From Streptomyces sp. R41 (GTDB taxonomy: Bacteria; Actinomycetota; Actinomycetes; Streptomycetales; Streptomycetaceae): 64,000 bases of DNA. The notes below the pieces were generated by a model, which had not been told where the DNA came from, searched no databases, and saw only the letters and a program-made list of their open reading frames with translations. Made by a program: the position numbers and the translations under genes. The stretch spans positions 6,679,001 to 6,743,000 of the forward strand of contig NZ_CP163443.1 of assembly GCF_041053055.1 (NCBI RefSeq). Reading direction: 5' to 3'. Every line of letters starts with the position of its first letter. The stretch's first letter is position 1. This document shows positions 17,953 through 26,001 of the stretch, in pieces.

Positions 17953-19154
17953 CCAGTTACGAGTCCACCGTTCCCGAGGAGCTGGGCGATCCGGCCGTAC
18001 GCGGCTCCGAAGTGCCCGAGCCGGGTGCCGTCACCATCGTCGTACCGACGTTCAACGAGTCGGCGAACGTATGGGAGTTGCTGCATCAGATCACCGAGTC
18101 GGTGCCCGCGCGGCTGCCCTGCGAGGTCGTCTTCGTCGACGATTCCACGGACGACACGCCCGATGTCATCTACCTGGCGGCGAAGGACTGCCCTTTCCCG
18201 GTCACCGTCCTGCACCGGGAGGAGCCGGTCGGCGGGCTCGGCGGCGCGGTCGTCGAGGGGATGAAGGCGGCAGGCTCCGACTGGATCGTCGTCATGGACG
18301 GGGACTGCCAGCATCCGCCGTCGCTGGTACCGGAGTTGGTCGCCACCGGTGAGCGGGCGAACGCCGGGCTCGTCGTCGCCAGCCGCTACATCAAGGGCGG
18401 CAGCCGCGCCGGACTCGCGGGCGGCTACCGCATCGCCGTCTCGCGCGGCGCGACCTGGCTGACCAAGACGCTCTTCCCGCGCAGACTGCACGGCATCAGC
18501 GACCCGATGAGCGGGTTCTTCGCGATCCGCCGCAGTGCGGTCACCGCCGAGGTGCTCCAGCCGCTCGGCTACAAGATCCTCCTCGAACTCGCCGTGCGCA
18601 GCCGCCCCCGCCAGGTCACCGAGGTGCCCTTCGTCTTCCAGGACCGCTTCGCGGGCGAGTCCAAGTCGACCGCGAAGGAGGGCTTCCGGTTCCTGCGCCA
18701 CCTCGTCGGGCTGCGCACCGTCTCGCCGGTGGCCCGCATGGTGATCTTCGGCCTGATCGGCGCCACCGGCTTCGTACCGAACCTGCTCGGCCTGTACGCG
18801 CTGACCGCCGCCGGACTGCACTACGTACCGGCCGAGATCCTCGCCAACCAGCTCGGGGTCGCCTGGAACTTCCTGCTGATCGAGCACCTTCTCTTCCGTG
18901 AGCGCCGAAAGCACCGGCACTGGTGGGACCGCGTCGGCCGGTTCGCACTGCTCGCCAACGCCGATCTGGTGCTGCGCATCCCACTGATCGCGCTCTTCGT
19001 CGACCGCTTCGGGATGGGCGCACTCTCCGCCACCGCACTGGCCCTGGTGACGACGTTCGTCCTGCGCTTCGTAGGGACCGAAGCGCTGGTCTATCTGCCG
19101 CGCCGAGGCAGCGAGTCCGCGGGCGGGAGCCGCACAGCAAGGAGAACCGCATGA
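17949..19154 (+). CDS. Polyprenyl-phosphate glycosyltransferase (GT2, DPM1-like) fused to a GtrA domain
   Basis: 401 residues. The N-terminal GT2 domain (about 25-250) has TIVVPTFNESANV, VFVDDSTDDTP and VVMDGDCQHPP, as in dolichol-phosphate mannosyltransferases. The C-terminal GtrA domain (about 265-390) has four membrane helices beginning MVIFGLIGATGFVPNLLGLYAL. The protein should make a polyprenyl-phosphate sugar and help flip it for the GT39-like enzyme encoded just upstream. Its ATG overlaps the previous stop by 4 bp, and its own stop overlaps the start of the copper-oxidase gene. Confidence 0.92.
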   Translation: MTSYESTVPEELGDPAVRGSEVPEPGAVTIVVPTFNESANVWELLHQITESVPARLPCEVVFVDDSTDDTPDVIYLAAKDCPFPVTVLHREEPVGGLGGAVVEGMKAAGSDWIVVMDGDCQHPPSLVPELVATGERANAGLVVASRYIKGGSRAGLAGGYRIAVSRGATWLTKTLFPRRLHGISDPMSGFFAIRRSAVTAEVLQPLGYKILLELAVRSRPRQVTEVPFVFQDRFAGESKSTAKEGFRFLRHLVGLRTVSPVARMVIFGLIGATGFVPNLLGLYALTAAGLHYVPAEILANQLGVAWNFLLIEHLLFRERRKHRHWWDRVGRFALLANADLVLRIPLIALFVDRFGMGALSATALALVTTFVLRFVGTEALVYLPRRGSESAGGSRTARRTA

Positions 19155-21562
19155 AATACCGGACAAGACCACGTCGGAGAACCTCACTACTGGCCGTGGT
19201 GGGCCTGGCCGCCGGGATGCTGCTGATCTCGCCGCAGCCGGCGTCCGCCGCCAACCTCGTCAAGAACCCGGGCTTCGAGACCGACGGCGCGGACGGCATG
19301 CCGTACTGCTGGGAGAAGTCCGGCTGGGGCGACAACGACTTCACCTTCTCCACCGTCGCCGACTCCCACTCCGGCTCCAAGGCCATGAAGGTCACGCTGA
19401 CCCGCCGGGCCGACGGCGACCGCAAGGCGCTGATCACCGAGGACACCACCTGTGCGCCGGTGGTCGCCGCGGGCAAGCAGTACGACCTCGGGCTCTGGTA
19501 CAAGACGACGACTCCCGACGCCGCCATCACGCTCTTCCGGCACGACACCACGGCGGGCTGGCAGTACTGGACCGACCTCAAGACCCTGGACATGGCGGGC
19601 AGTTACACCCAGGCGACCGTCCGGACCCCTGCCGTCCCGGCGGGCACGGACCGCATCACCTGGGGCGTCTCGGTCTACGGCACCGGCTCCGCCACCACCG
19701 ACGACTACACGATGGAACAGGTCTCCGACCCGATCCCGCCGGCCACCTGCACCGGCACGGCCGAGGAGTGCGCCAACGGCAAGTGGACGGTGCTGCCCAC
19801 GCAGAATCCGGTCCGCTCCATGCACTCCGTCGTCCTCAACAACGGCAAGGTGCTGCTGATCGCCGGGTCCGGCAACAGCGAGGAGAACTTCAACGCGGGC
19901 ACGTTCACCAGCGCGGTCTACGACCCGGCGAACGGCACGTACAAGACGATCCCCACGCCCAAGGACATGTTCTGCGCGGGGCACGTCCAGCTCGCCGACG
20001 GGCGCGTGCTGGTGATGAGCGGCAACAAGGCGTTCCCGGTCGCGGGCGGGCACGGGTACGAGGGCTACAAGGACTCGTACATCTTCGACCCGGTCACCGA
20101 GACGTACAGCAAGACCAACGACCTGAACGACGGCCATTGGTATCCGTCCGCCACCGAGCTCGGCAACGGTGACATCATCTCGTTCGGCGGTCTGCGCGAG
20201 GACTCCTCCGGCTCGGTGACCGCCGAGCGCTGGTCGGCCGCGGAGCAGAAATGGCTGCCGTTGTACCAGGTCAACCAGACCTGGTCGTTCTGGGGCCTGT
20301 ACCCGTCGATGATCCTGATGCAGGACGGGCGGCTCTTCTACTCGGGCAGCCATGTCTTCGGCAACGGCACCCCGGGCACGGGGTCGGCGATCTACGACTA
20401 CGACGCCAACACGACGACCGCGGTCTCCGGGCTCCAGAAGAAGGACGAGCGCGATCAGTCCGCGAGCGTGCTGCTGCCCCCGGCCCAGGACCAGAAGGTC
20501 CTCACGATCGGCGGCGGCAACATCGACTCCAACCCGGACGCCAACCGGCTCACCGACATCATCGACCTCAAGGCCGCCAACCCGACGTACACCGTCGGAC
20601 CGCAGGTCCCGCAGGGCACGGTGGACCTGGGCAACGGACAGGTGGCCGAGACCGGCAACCAGGGCAAGATGTACGTTTCCGCCGTACTCCTGCCCGACGG
20701 CAAGGTCCTGGAGACGGGCGGCGGCCTGCACAACCGCGCCAACCCCGTCTACGAGGCGTCGATCTTCGACCCGGCGACCACGACCTTCGACCCGGTGGCA
20801 GCGGACCCGGAGGCCCGCGGCTACCACTCCTCGGCGTTCCTGCTGCCCGACGGCCGGGTGATGGCCACCGGCGACAACCCGGGCAACGGCACCTGGAACC
20901 ACAACGTGTCCATCTACACCCCGCCCTACCTGCTCAAGGGCACCCGCCCGACGATCACTTCGGTGATCGACAACGAGTGGGTGTACGGGGACACCCAGCG
21001 CATCACCGTCGACCGTCCCATCGTCAAGGCCGAGCTGATCCGCCCGGCCGCGGTCACGCACTCCTCCGACCCGAACCAGCGGTTCGTGGACCTGCCGCTG
21101 TCCGTCGACGGCAACAACGTCGACCTGAACGTGACGAGCAACCCCAACCTCGCCCCGCCCGGCTGGTACATGCTCTTCGCGGTCGACGCCAACGGCGTCC
21201 CGTCGGTAGCCAAGTGGGTGCACCTCCAGGGCCCGTCCGCGCTGGCCACGGACACCGCCTCGGCACACGTCCACTCCTTCGCCGACTCCCTTGAGGGATC
21301 GGTCACGAAGGCGGGCAAGAAGCGGGTATCGCAGAAGGTGAGCACGACGATCTCCGGCTGCGACCGCCACTACGGCACGATCAACGTCTGCGTGCCGACG
21401 GTCTTCCCGGACGGTGTGAAGAAGACGACGGCCTCGCGCTGCGCCTGGCTGAAGAAGAACGACTACGGGCGCCTGAAGGTCAACGGGAAGGACGATCCGC
21501 TGGGGCTGGATCCGAACAAGGACGGGGTGGCCTGCGGTGCGAAGGATCTGAAGCACCGCTAG
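19151..21562 (+). CDS. Secreted copper-radical oxidase (galactose/glyoxal oxidase-like) with CBM-like and Excalibur-like ends
   Basis: 803 residues. A Sec signal peptide (RTSLLAVVGLAAGMLLI, cleavage after PASA) precedes a carbohydrate-binding-like jelly-roll domain (NLVKNPGFETDG, about 35-195) and a Kelch beta-propeller. The residues needed for a Tyr-Cys radical copper site align by motif: Cys275 (DMFCAGHVQL), Tyr331 (HWYPSA), Tyr558-His559 (RGYHSSAFLLPDGRV) and His637 (VTHSSDPNQR). The C-terminal 80 residues contain four cysteines and an Excalibur-like DPNKDGVACG end. The family oxidises primary alcohols or aldehydes to give H2O2. AAGGAG lies 7 nt upstream and the ATG overlaps the previous stop. 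It differs from the known GlxA, which I recall as lacking this tail. Confidence 0.9.
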   Translation: MKYRTRPRRRTSLLAVVGLAAGMLLISPQPASAANLVKNPGFETDGADGMPYCWEKSGWGDNDFTFSTVADSHSGSKAMKVTLTRRADGDRKALITEDTTCAPVVAAGKQYDLGLWYKTTTPDAAITLFRHDTTAGWQYWTDLKTLDMAGSYTQATVRTPAVPAGTDRITWGVSVYGTGSATTDDYTMEQVSDPIPPATCTGTAEECANGKWTVLPTQNPVRSMHSVVLNNGKVLLIAGSGNSEENFNAGTFTSAVYDPANGTYKTIPTPKDMFCAGHVQLADGRVLVMSGNKAFPVAGGHGYEGYKDSYIFDPVTETYSKTNDLNDGHWYPSATELGNGDIISFGGLREDSSGSVTAERWSAAEQKWLPLYQVNQTWSFWGLYPSMILMQDGRLFYSGSHVFGNGTPGTGSAIYDYDANTTTAVSGLQKKDERDQSASVLLPPAQDQKVLTIGGGNIDSNPDANRLTDIIDLKAANPTYTVGPQVPQGTVDLGNGQVAETGNQGKMYVSAVLLPDGKVLETGGGLHNRANPVYEASIFDPATTTFDPVAADPEARGYHSSAFLLPDGRVMATGDNPGNGTWNHNVSIYTPPYLLKGTRPTITSVIDNEWVYGDTQRITVDRPIVKAELIRPAAVTHSSDPNQRFVDLPLSVDGNNVDLNVTSNPNLAPPGWYMLFAVDANGVPSVAKWVHLQGPSALATDTASAHVHSFADSLEGSVTKAGKKRVSQKVSTTISGCDRHYGTINVCVPTVFPDGVKKTTASRCAWLKKNDYGRLKVNGKDDPLGLDPNKDGVACGAKDLKHR

Positions 21563-21584
21563 CTCTTCGCGCCGGCTCTGCTCG

Positions 21585-22310
21585 TCAGCTCCCGAACTCC
21601 GCGAGGGCGCGCTCCACGATGGCCTCCAGCTGGTCGTGGTGCGCGCCCTTCCAGTAGGCGCGCCCGCACTCCTCGCACTGCGCGAAGACGTCGTACGACC
21701 GCTGCGTGCCGCCTTCCAGCTGGTCGGCGACCTGCTCCTTGGTGGCCTCCTCGAGCAGACCGTTGCACGCCGTGCAGCGCGTCCAGGGCTTCAGCTCGGG
21801 CGCGAACCGGGCCAGGACGTCACGGAGTTGGTCGTCGGGCCGGGTGCTGTAGACGAAGCCGCCCGCCCACAGCTCGCGGCGGCGCAGCAGTCCGCGGTCG
21901 CGGCTGAGCATCACGCGTCGCTCGGCCGCCGAACGCGCGGCGAGGGCCGGGTCGCCGATGTCCGTGGACTCGTACGCCGTGTCGATGCCGAGCAGGCGCA
22001 GGCGGCGGGCGAGGGTGCCGAGGTGGACGTCGAGGAGGAAGCGGAGCGGGGCCCCGGGGACCTGCTGCGGGCGCTCGACCGCACGGACTTCCACGGTCTC
22101 GCCGGCCGCCGGGATGTGCGCGAACGGCACCTGACGGCCGTCCACGACCAGGGCGCCGACCTCCGTCAGCGGGACGCCCAGCGACTCGATGACATGGCCG
22201 AGCGTGGAGGAGCCGTCGGTGCCGACCCGCGTGGCACCGGTGCGTCGCCCGTGCGGGACGAACAGCCCCAGTTCGGGGGCGAATTCGACGTGGATCTCCG
22301 GTCCGTTCAC
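21585..22310 (-). CDS. Mut7-C RNAse domain protein with N-terminal ubiquitin-like domain
   Basis: 241 residues. The N-terminal part (about 1-85, ending QVPFAHIPAAGETVEVRAVE) resembles the Mut7-C ubiquitin/ThiS-like domain. The C-terminal Mut7-C domain (RFLLDVHLGTLARRLRLLGIDTAYES, then LSRDRGLLRRR) is a PIN-like nuclease fold, followed by a zinc ribbon with CTACNG and CEECGRAYWKG. Predicted role is in RNA metabolism; no substrate is known. It starts 4 bp after the TetR stop, so it may be co-transcribed with the exporter operon. Confidence 0.9.
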   Translation of the reverse strand: MNGPEIHVEFAPELGLFVPHGRRTGATRVGTDGSSTLGHVIESLGVPLTEVGALVVDGRQVPFAHIPAAGETVEVRAVERPQQVPGAPLRFLLDVHLGTLARRLRLLGIDTAYESTDIGDPALAARSAAERRVMLSRDRGLLRRRELWAGGFVYSTRPDDQLRDVLARFAPELKPWTRCTACNGLLEEATKEQVADQLEGGTQRSYDVFAQCEECGRAYWKGAHHDQLEAIVERALAEFGS

Positions 22311-22314
22311 ATCG

Positions 22315-23010
22315 TCAGGATGTCATGCGGGGTGCGCCCGTGGCCTCCGGGTTTCCGGCGGCGGGCACGGCCTGGGCCGCGGGGGTCAGGCCGTGTTCCA
22401 GGACGTCCACGGCGCGGTCGACGACGTCGGCGAAGTCCTCCTGGTGGCCGCGCTCGGCCCAGTACAGGGAGGTCTCCATCAGGCCGCCGATCAGCGACAT
22501 CGCGAAGACGCGTACTTCGAGACTCTCCGGGTCCCGGCCGACGCGCTCCCCGATCGCCCGGCACAGCAGGCGGCCGGTGACCGACATGCTCTCCATCATC
22601 CGGGAGCGCACCGCGGGGACCTCGACCATCAGCCGCGTCCGCAGCCGTGTCACCTCGGGCTCCTCGGTGTTCCCGAGGCCGATGGCCTTCCTCAGCACAT
22701 AGCGCAGCGAGTCGAACCACGGCTCGTCCGTGGGCCGCGCCCGCAGCTCCTGCTCAAGGATCGGGTCGTACTCGTCCGTGAGGACGATGTCCTCCTTGGT
22801 CGGGAAGTAGCGGAACACCGTGGACGGGGAGACCTCGGCCGCCTCCGCGATCTGCTCGATGGTCGTCGCGTCGTACCCCTGCTCCTGGATCAGTCGGTAC
22901 GTCGCGTCGCGGATCGCGATCCGGGTCTTCATCTTCTTCCGCTCGCGGAGCCCCGGCTGGGGCACCGCGGCGGGAGTGGAGCTGTTTGCGCTGGCGGCCA
23001 TGGTGCTCAT
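22315..23010 (-). CDS. TetR-family transcriptional regulator
   Basis: 231 residues. The N-terminal TetR HTH is clear: RIAIRDATYRLIQEQGYDATTIEQIAEAAEVSPSTVFRYF is read in sequence around residues 30-69, with the recognition helix SPSTVFRYFPTKE. The C-terminal ligand domain is variable. It overlaps the MFS exporter gene by 4 bp, and an inverted repeat lies upstream of that gene, so it probably represses its own operon and responds to the exported compound. Confidence 0.93.
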   Translation of the reverse strand: MSTMAASANSSTPAAVPQPGLRERKKMKTRIAIRDATYRLIQEQGYDATTIEQIAEAAEVSPSTVFRYFPTKEDIVLTDEYDPILEQELRARPTDEPWFDSLRYVLRKAIGLGNTEEPEVTRLRTRLMVEVPAVRSRMMESMSVTGRLLCRAIGERVGRDPESLEVRVFAMSLIGGLMETSLYWAERGHQEDFADVVDRAVDVLEHGLTPAAQAVPAAGNPEATGAPRMTS

Positions 23011-24635
23011 TGTCCGGCATCCGCGGGGGACGGGGCCATGTCGGTGTCCTCCTCGGGTGCGGGGCAGGCGTCCTCCTCGGGTGCGGGTCCTGCGGCCTCC
23101 TTGGGGTTGGGCAGCAGCGCGGCGGCCAGCAGCGCGGTGACGAGCGCCGCGATCCCGCTGACCAGCAGGACGAGGTCCATACCGTGGATGTACGAGGCGT
23201 CCGCGGAGGCGGCGAGCGCGTGGTCCCCGAGCCGCGTGGCGACCACATGGGCGCCGACCACCGAGTCCGAGGCGGTGTCCGCGACCGCGTGCGGCAGGCC
23301 GGAGGTGTCCAGCCGGTCGCTGTACGCGCTCGCGAGGAGTGAGCCCAGCAGGGCGATGCCGATCGCGCTGCCCACCTGGCGCACCGTCATGAGGAGCCCG
23401 GAGCCGCTGCCGGCGCGGTCGCGGGGCAGGGCGCCGAGAGCGGCGGACATCGCCGGGACCACGGCGAAGCCGAAGCCGAGCCCGGCGATGGACAGCCACA
23501 GGGCGGTGAAGCCGTAGCCGTCCTCGACGGACGTACGGCTGCCGAGGAACGCGGCGAAGGCGAGGGCGACGAGGCCGGCGCTGATCACCGCGCGCGGTCC
23601 GAACTTCGACAGCAGCGGCCCGGCACCCCTGGAGGCGATCAGCAGTCCGCCCATCATCGGCAGCATCCGCACTCCGGTGGCGAACGCGTCGTGCCCGAGC
23701 ACCGCCTGCAGGTACTGCGGCAGCACGAACATCAGCCCCGACAGGACGAACATGACGAGGGTCGCGGCGAGCGTGTTGAGCAGGAAGCCGCGCTGGGCGA
23801 GGAGGGAGAGGTCCAGCATCGGGCGCACGCTGCGGCGTTCGCGTACGACGAGCAGTGCGACCAGGACGATCGCGGCCGCGAGGAGGCCGAGGATCAGCGG
23901 GTCGCCCCAGCCGCGGTGCGGGGCCTCGATGATCGCGTAGATCAGGATGCTGAGGCCGGCCGCGGTGAGCGCGGTGGAGACGGTGTCGACCTTGGGCGAG
24001 GCCGGGATGGGGGTCCCCCCGCTCGAGCGCAGCCGAGAGTGGGGGAGGGTCTCGGGGAGCAGGAAGACGCAGGCGGCGATGCCGATGGCGGCCATCGGGA
24101 CGTTGACCAGGAAGACCGAGCCCCACCAGAAGTGGTCGAGCAGCCAGCCGCCGACGATCGGACCGAGCGGCAGGCCGAGGGCGGAGGCGGCGGAGACCGC
24201 GCCCACGGCCTTGGTGCGCTCGTCCGGTCCGAACAGCGAGGGGAGTACGGCCATCGCGAGCGGCATCACGAGCGCGCCGCCGACCCCCATCAGGGCACGG
24301 GCGACGATCACCGGCGTGACGTCGTCGACGAGGGAGCCGGCCAGGGAGCCGGCCAGGAAGATGCCGAGGCCGGTGATGAGCATCCGGCGCCGTCCGAAAC
24401 GGTCGCCGAGCAGGCCCGCCGGGAGCATCAGCGAGGCGAAGACGACGACGTACGCGTCGGCCATCCACTGCTGCTCGCCGGTGGACGCGCCCAGGTCACG
24501 GGCCATCGTCGGCAGCGCCACATTGAGGATCGTCATGTCGAAACCGAGCACGAGCATGCTCGCGACCAGGGCCCCGAGAGCCCACCAGCGGCGCGGGTCG
24601 CGCCGTTCGGCGCCGTCCTGAGTGAGAGTCACCAT
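23007..24635 (-). CDS. MFS multidrug exporter, DHA2 (EmrB/QacA, 14-helix) family
   Basis: 542 residues with about 14 membrane helices. The DHA2 signature GFDMTILNVALPTMARDLGAS is in the first helix region (read as two adjacent motifs), followed by the A-type motif GLLGDRFGRRRMLI and the motif-C-like GGALVMPLAMAVLPSLF. It should expel cationic or lipophilic compounds by proton antiport. Its ATG lies 8 bp from a likely operator (24644-24667). The downstream TetR gene overlaps it. Confidence 0.93.
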   Translation of the reverse strand: MVTLTQDGAERRDPRRWWALGALVASMLVLGFDMTILNVALPTMARDLGASTGEQQWMADAYVVVFASLMLPAGLLGDRFGRRRMLITGLGIFLAGSLAGSLVDDVTPVIVARALMGVGGALVMPLAMAVLPSLFGPDERTKAVGAVSAASALGLPLGPIVGGWLLDHFWWGSVFLVNVPMAAIGIAACVFLLPETLPHSRLRSSGGTPIPASPKVDTVSTALTAAGLSILIYAIIEAPHRGWGDPLILGLLAAAIVLVALLVVRERRSVRPMLDLSLLAQRGFLLNTLAATLVMFVLSGLMFVLPQYLQAVLGHDAFATGVRMLPMMGGLLIASRGAGPLLSKFGPRAVISAGLVALAFAAFLGSRTSVEDGYGFTALWLSIAGLGFGFAVVPAMSAALGALPRDRAGSGSGLLMTVRQVGSAIGIALLGSLLASAYSDRLDTSGLPHAVADTASDSVVGAHVVATRLGDHALAASADASYIHGMDLVLLVSGIAALVTALLAAALLPNPKEAAGPAPEEDACPAPEEDTDMAPSPADAGQ

Positions 24636-24643
24636 GAAATGAA

Positions 24644-24667
24644 AGTAACTCTCAAAAGATGGTTACT
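24644..24667. promoter_or_regulatory. Inverted repeat upstream of the MFS-TetR operon
   Basis: AGTAAC (24644-24649) and GTTACT (24662-24667) form an inverted repeat with a 12-bp spacer, 8 bp upstream of the exporter start. The position and size suit a TetR operator. Confidence 0.55.
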
Positions 24668-24760
24668 GTCAATCCATTGGTGTGGGTTCATTGTCAGTGC
24701 GGCATGTCACTCTGAGATCGGGGTGAGGTACGGAATGTGATCACTGGAGGGGAGGGTGAG

Positions 24761-24991
24761 GTGAACGTCGTGATGATGAGGGTGGTGGCGCTGCTGGCGG
24801 CGGTGCTGTGCGTGGCCGGATTCATCGCCGGGGGTACGCCTGCCGTCGTCGGCCTGGTGCTGGTCGGCGTCGCCGTCCTGACATGCGAAGTGGCCGCGGC
24901 TTCAAAGCCACGGCCACGGAAAAGGCGTTGGTCAAAAAGACCCGGCGGACAGCCGGGTCGCGGGTCACCCGTGCTGATAGGCCACCAGTGA
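24761..24991 (+). CDS. Possible small membrane protein
   Basis: 76 residues from GTG 24761, preceded by a strong GGAGGGGAGGG purine tract. It has two hydrophobic segments (VVALLAAVLCVAGFIAG and AVVGLVLVGVAVLTCEVAAA), then a basic, proline-rich tail. Its 3' part runs across the intrinsic terminator of the convergent hemolysin-III gene and overlaps that gene by 27 bp, so the tail is suspicious. No family recognised. Confidence 0.5.
   Translation: MNVVMMRVVALLAAVLCVAGFIAGGTPAVVGLVLVGVAVLTCEVAAASKPRPRKRRWSKRPGGQPGRGSPVLIGHQ
24934..24959 (-). terminator. Intrinsic terminator of the hemolysin-III gene
   Basis: On the minus strand, GACCCGGC and GCCGGGTC form an 8-bp stem with a 5-nt loop, directly followed by a TTTTT run. 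It starts 6 bp after the stop codon. It is one of the few classical terminators with a U-tract in the window. Confidence 0.85.
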
Positions 24992-25678
24992 GATACCGAC
25001 GTAGTGCACGACGAACGCCGCGAGGGTGAGGGAGTGGAACACCTCGTGGAAGCCGAACCAGCGCGGTGACGGGTTGGGGCGCTTGATCCCGTAGATCACG
25101 CCGCCCGCGCTGTAGAGCAGACCGCCGACGATCACCAGCACAAGGACGGCGATCCCGCCCGTGCGCATGAAGTCCGGGAGGAAGAAGACCGCCGCCCAGC
25201 CCATGGCGATGTAGCAGGGGGTGTAGAGCCAGCGCGGGGCGCCGACCCAGAACACGCGGAAGATGATGCCGGCCGCCGCCGCGCCCCAGATGCCCCACAG
25301 GAGCCACTGCCCCTTGGCGCCCGGCAGCAGCAGCATCGTCAGGGGCGTGTACGTGCCCGCGATGATCAGGAAGATGTTCGCGTGGTCGAGCCTGCGCAGC
25401 AGGCCGTCCATGCGTGGGCCCCAGTTGCCGCGGTGGTAGAGGGCGCTCACTCCGAACAGCAGGCAGGCCGTGAGGACGTAGATCCCGCAGGCGATGCGGC
25501 CGCGAGTCGAGTCCGCGAGAGCGGTGAGCACCAGGCCGGAGACGAGTACGGCCGGAAACATACCGAGATGCAGCCAGCCGCGGAGCTTGGGTTTGACCGG
25601 GTGCGGCAAGGAGGGCGCGGTGGGACCGTGGCCGGCGGCCGGCGAGTCCGTGGGCGCGTCGGGGACGGGCGCAGTCAT
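24965..25678 (-). CDS. Hemolysin III / TrhA (PAQR-like) family membrane protein
   Basis: 237 residues. A proline-rich N-terminal tail is followed by seven membrane helices. Family hallmarks are SALYHRGNW near helix 2, RRLDHANIFLIIAGTYTP, and the C-terminal FHEVFHSLTLAAFVVHY, with histidines that form the conserved metal site of PAQR-type hydrolases. The family name hemolysin is historical; recent work on homologues points to membrane-lipid homeostasis. It is divergent from pckA across 323 bp. Confidence 0.92.
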   Translation of the reverse strand: MTAPVPDAPTDSPAAGHGPTAPSLPHPVKPKLRGWLHLGMFPAVLVSGLVLTALADSTRGRIACGIYVLTACLLFGVSALYHRGNWGPRMDGLLRRLDHANIFLIIAGTYTPLTMLLLPGAKGQWLLWGIWGAAAAGIIFRVFWVGAPRWLYTPCYIAMGWAAVFFLPDFMRTGGIAVLVLVIVGGLLYSAGGVIYGIKRPNPSPRWFGFHEVFHSLTLAAFVVHYVGISLVAYQHG

Positions 25679-26001
25679 GCGCCGAATCGTACCTACGGAA
25701 CCGTAAGTTACGTATCAGTACGACGCAATGAACCGCCAATAGTGGCCATGCTCTCACGCGAGTGGCCGGGTCTCCCAAGCGGTACCTGGGGTGAACCCGG
25801 AGTGTGTGGAAGGAAACCCTCCGGCGAGTGGCGATGCTCACTCCGCTCAGGTGTGACGTCCTCTGGACATATGGGCGGTTCAGTCGGATGATCAAATGAG
25901 TGCGGTCGGCACCGGATGAGCGCCAGAGGTAGATCACCTGAAGCATCCGGGTCGCAGCCCCCACGGGGCCCAACAACAAAACCCCTCATTTAGGAGCAAT
26001 C
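25679..26001. other. Intergenic region between divergent hemolysin-III gene and pckA
   Basis: 323 bp with no gene. Near the hemolysin-III start is the palindrome TACGGAACCGTA (25694-25705) with neighbouring GTAAGTTAC, possibly an operator. At the other end AGGAG (25992-25996) is the pckA ribosome-binding site. No convincing promoter hexamers were found for pckA. Confidence 0.4.
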
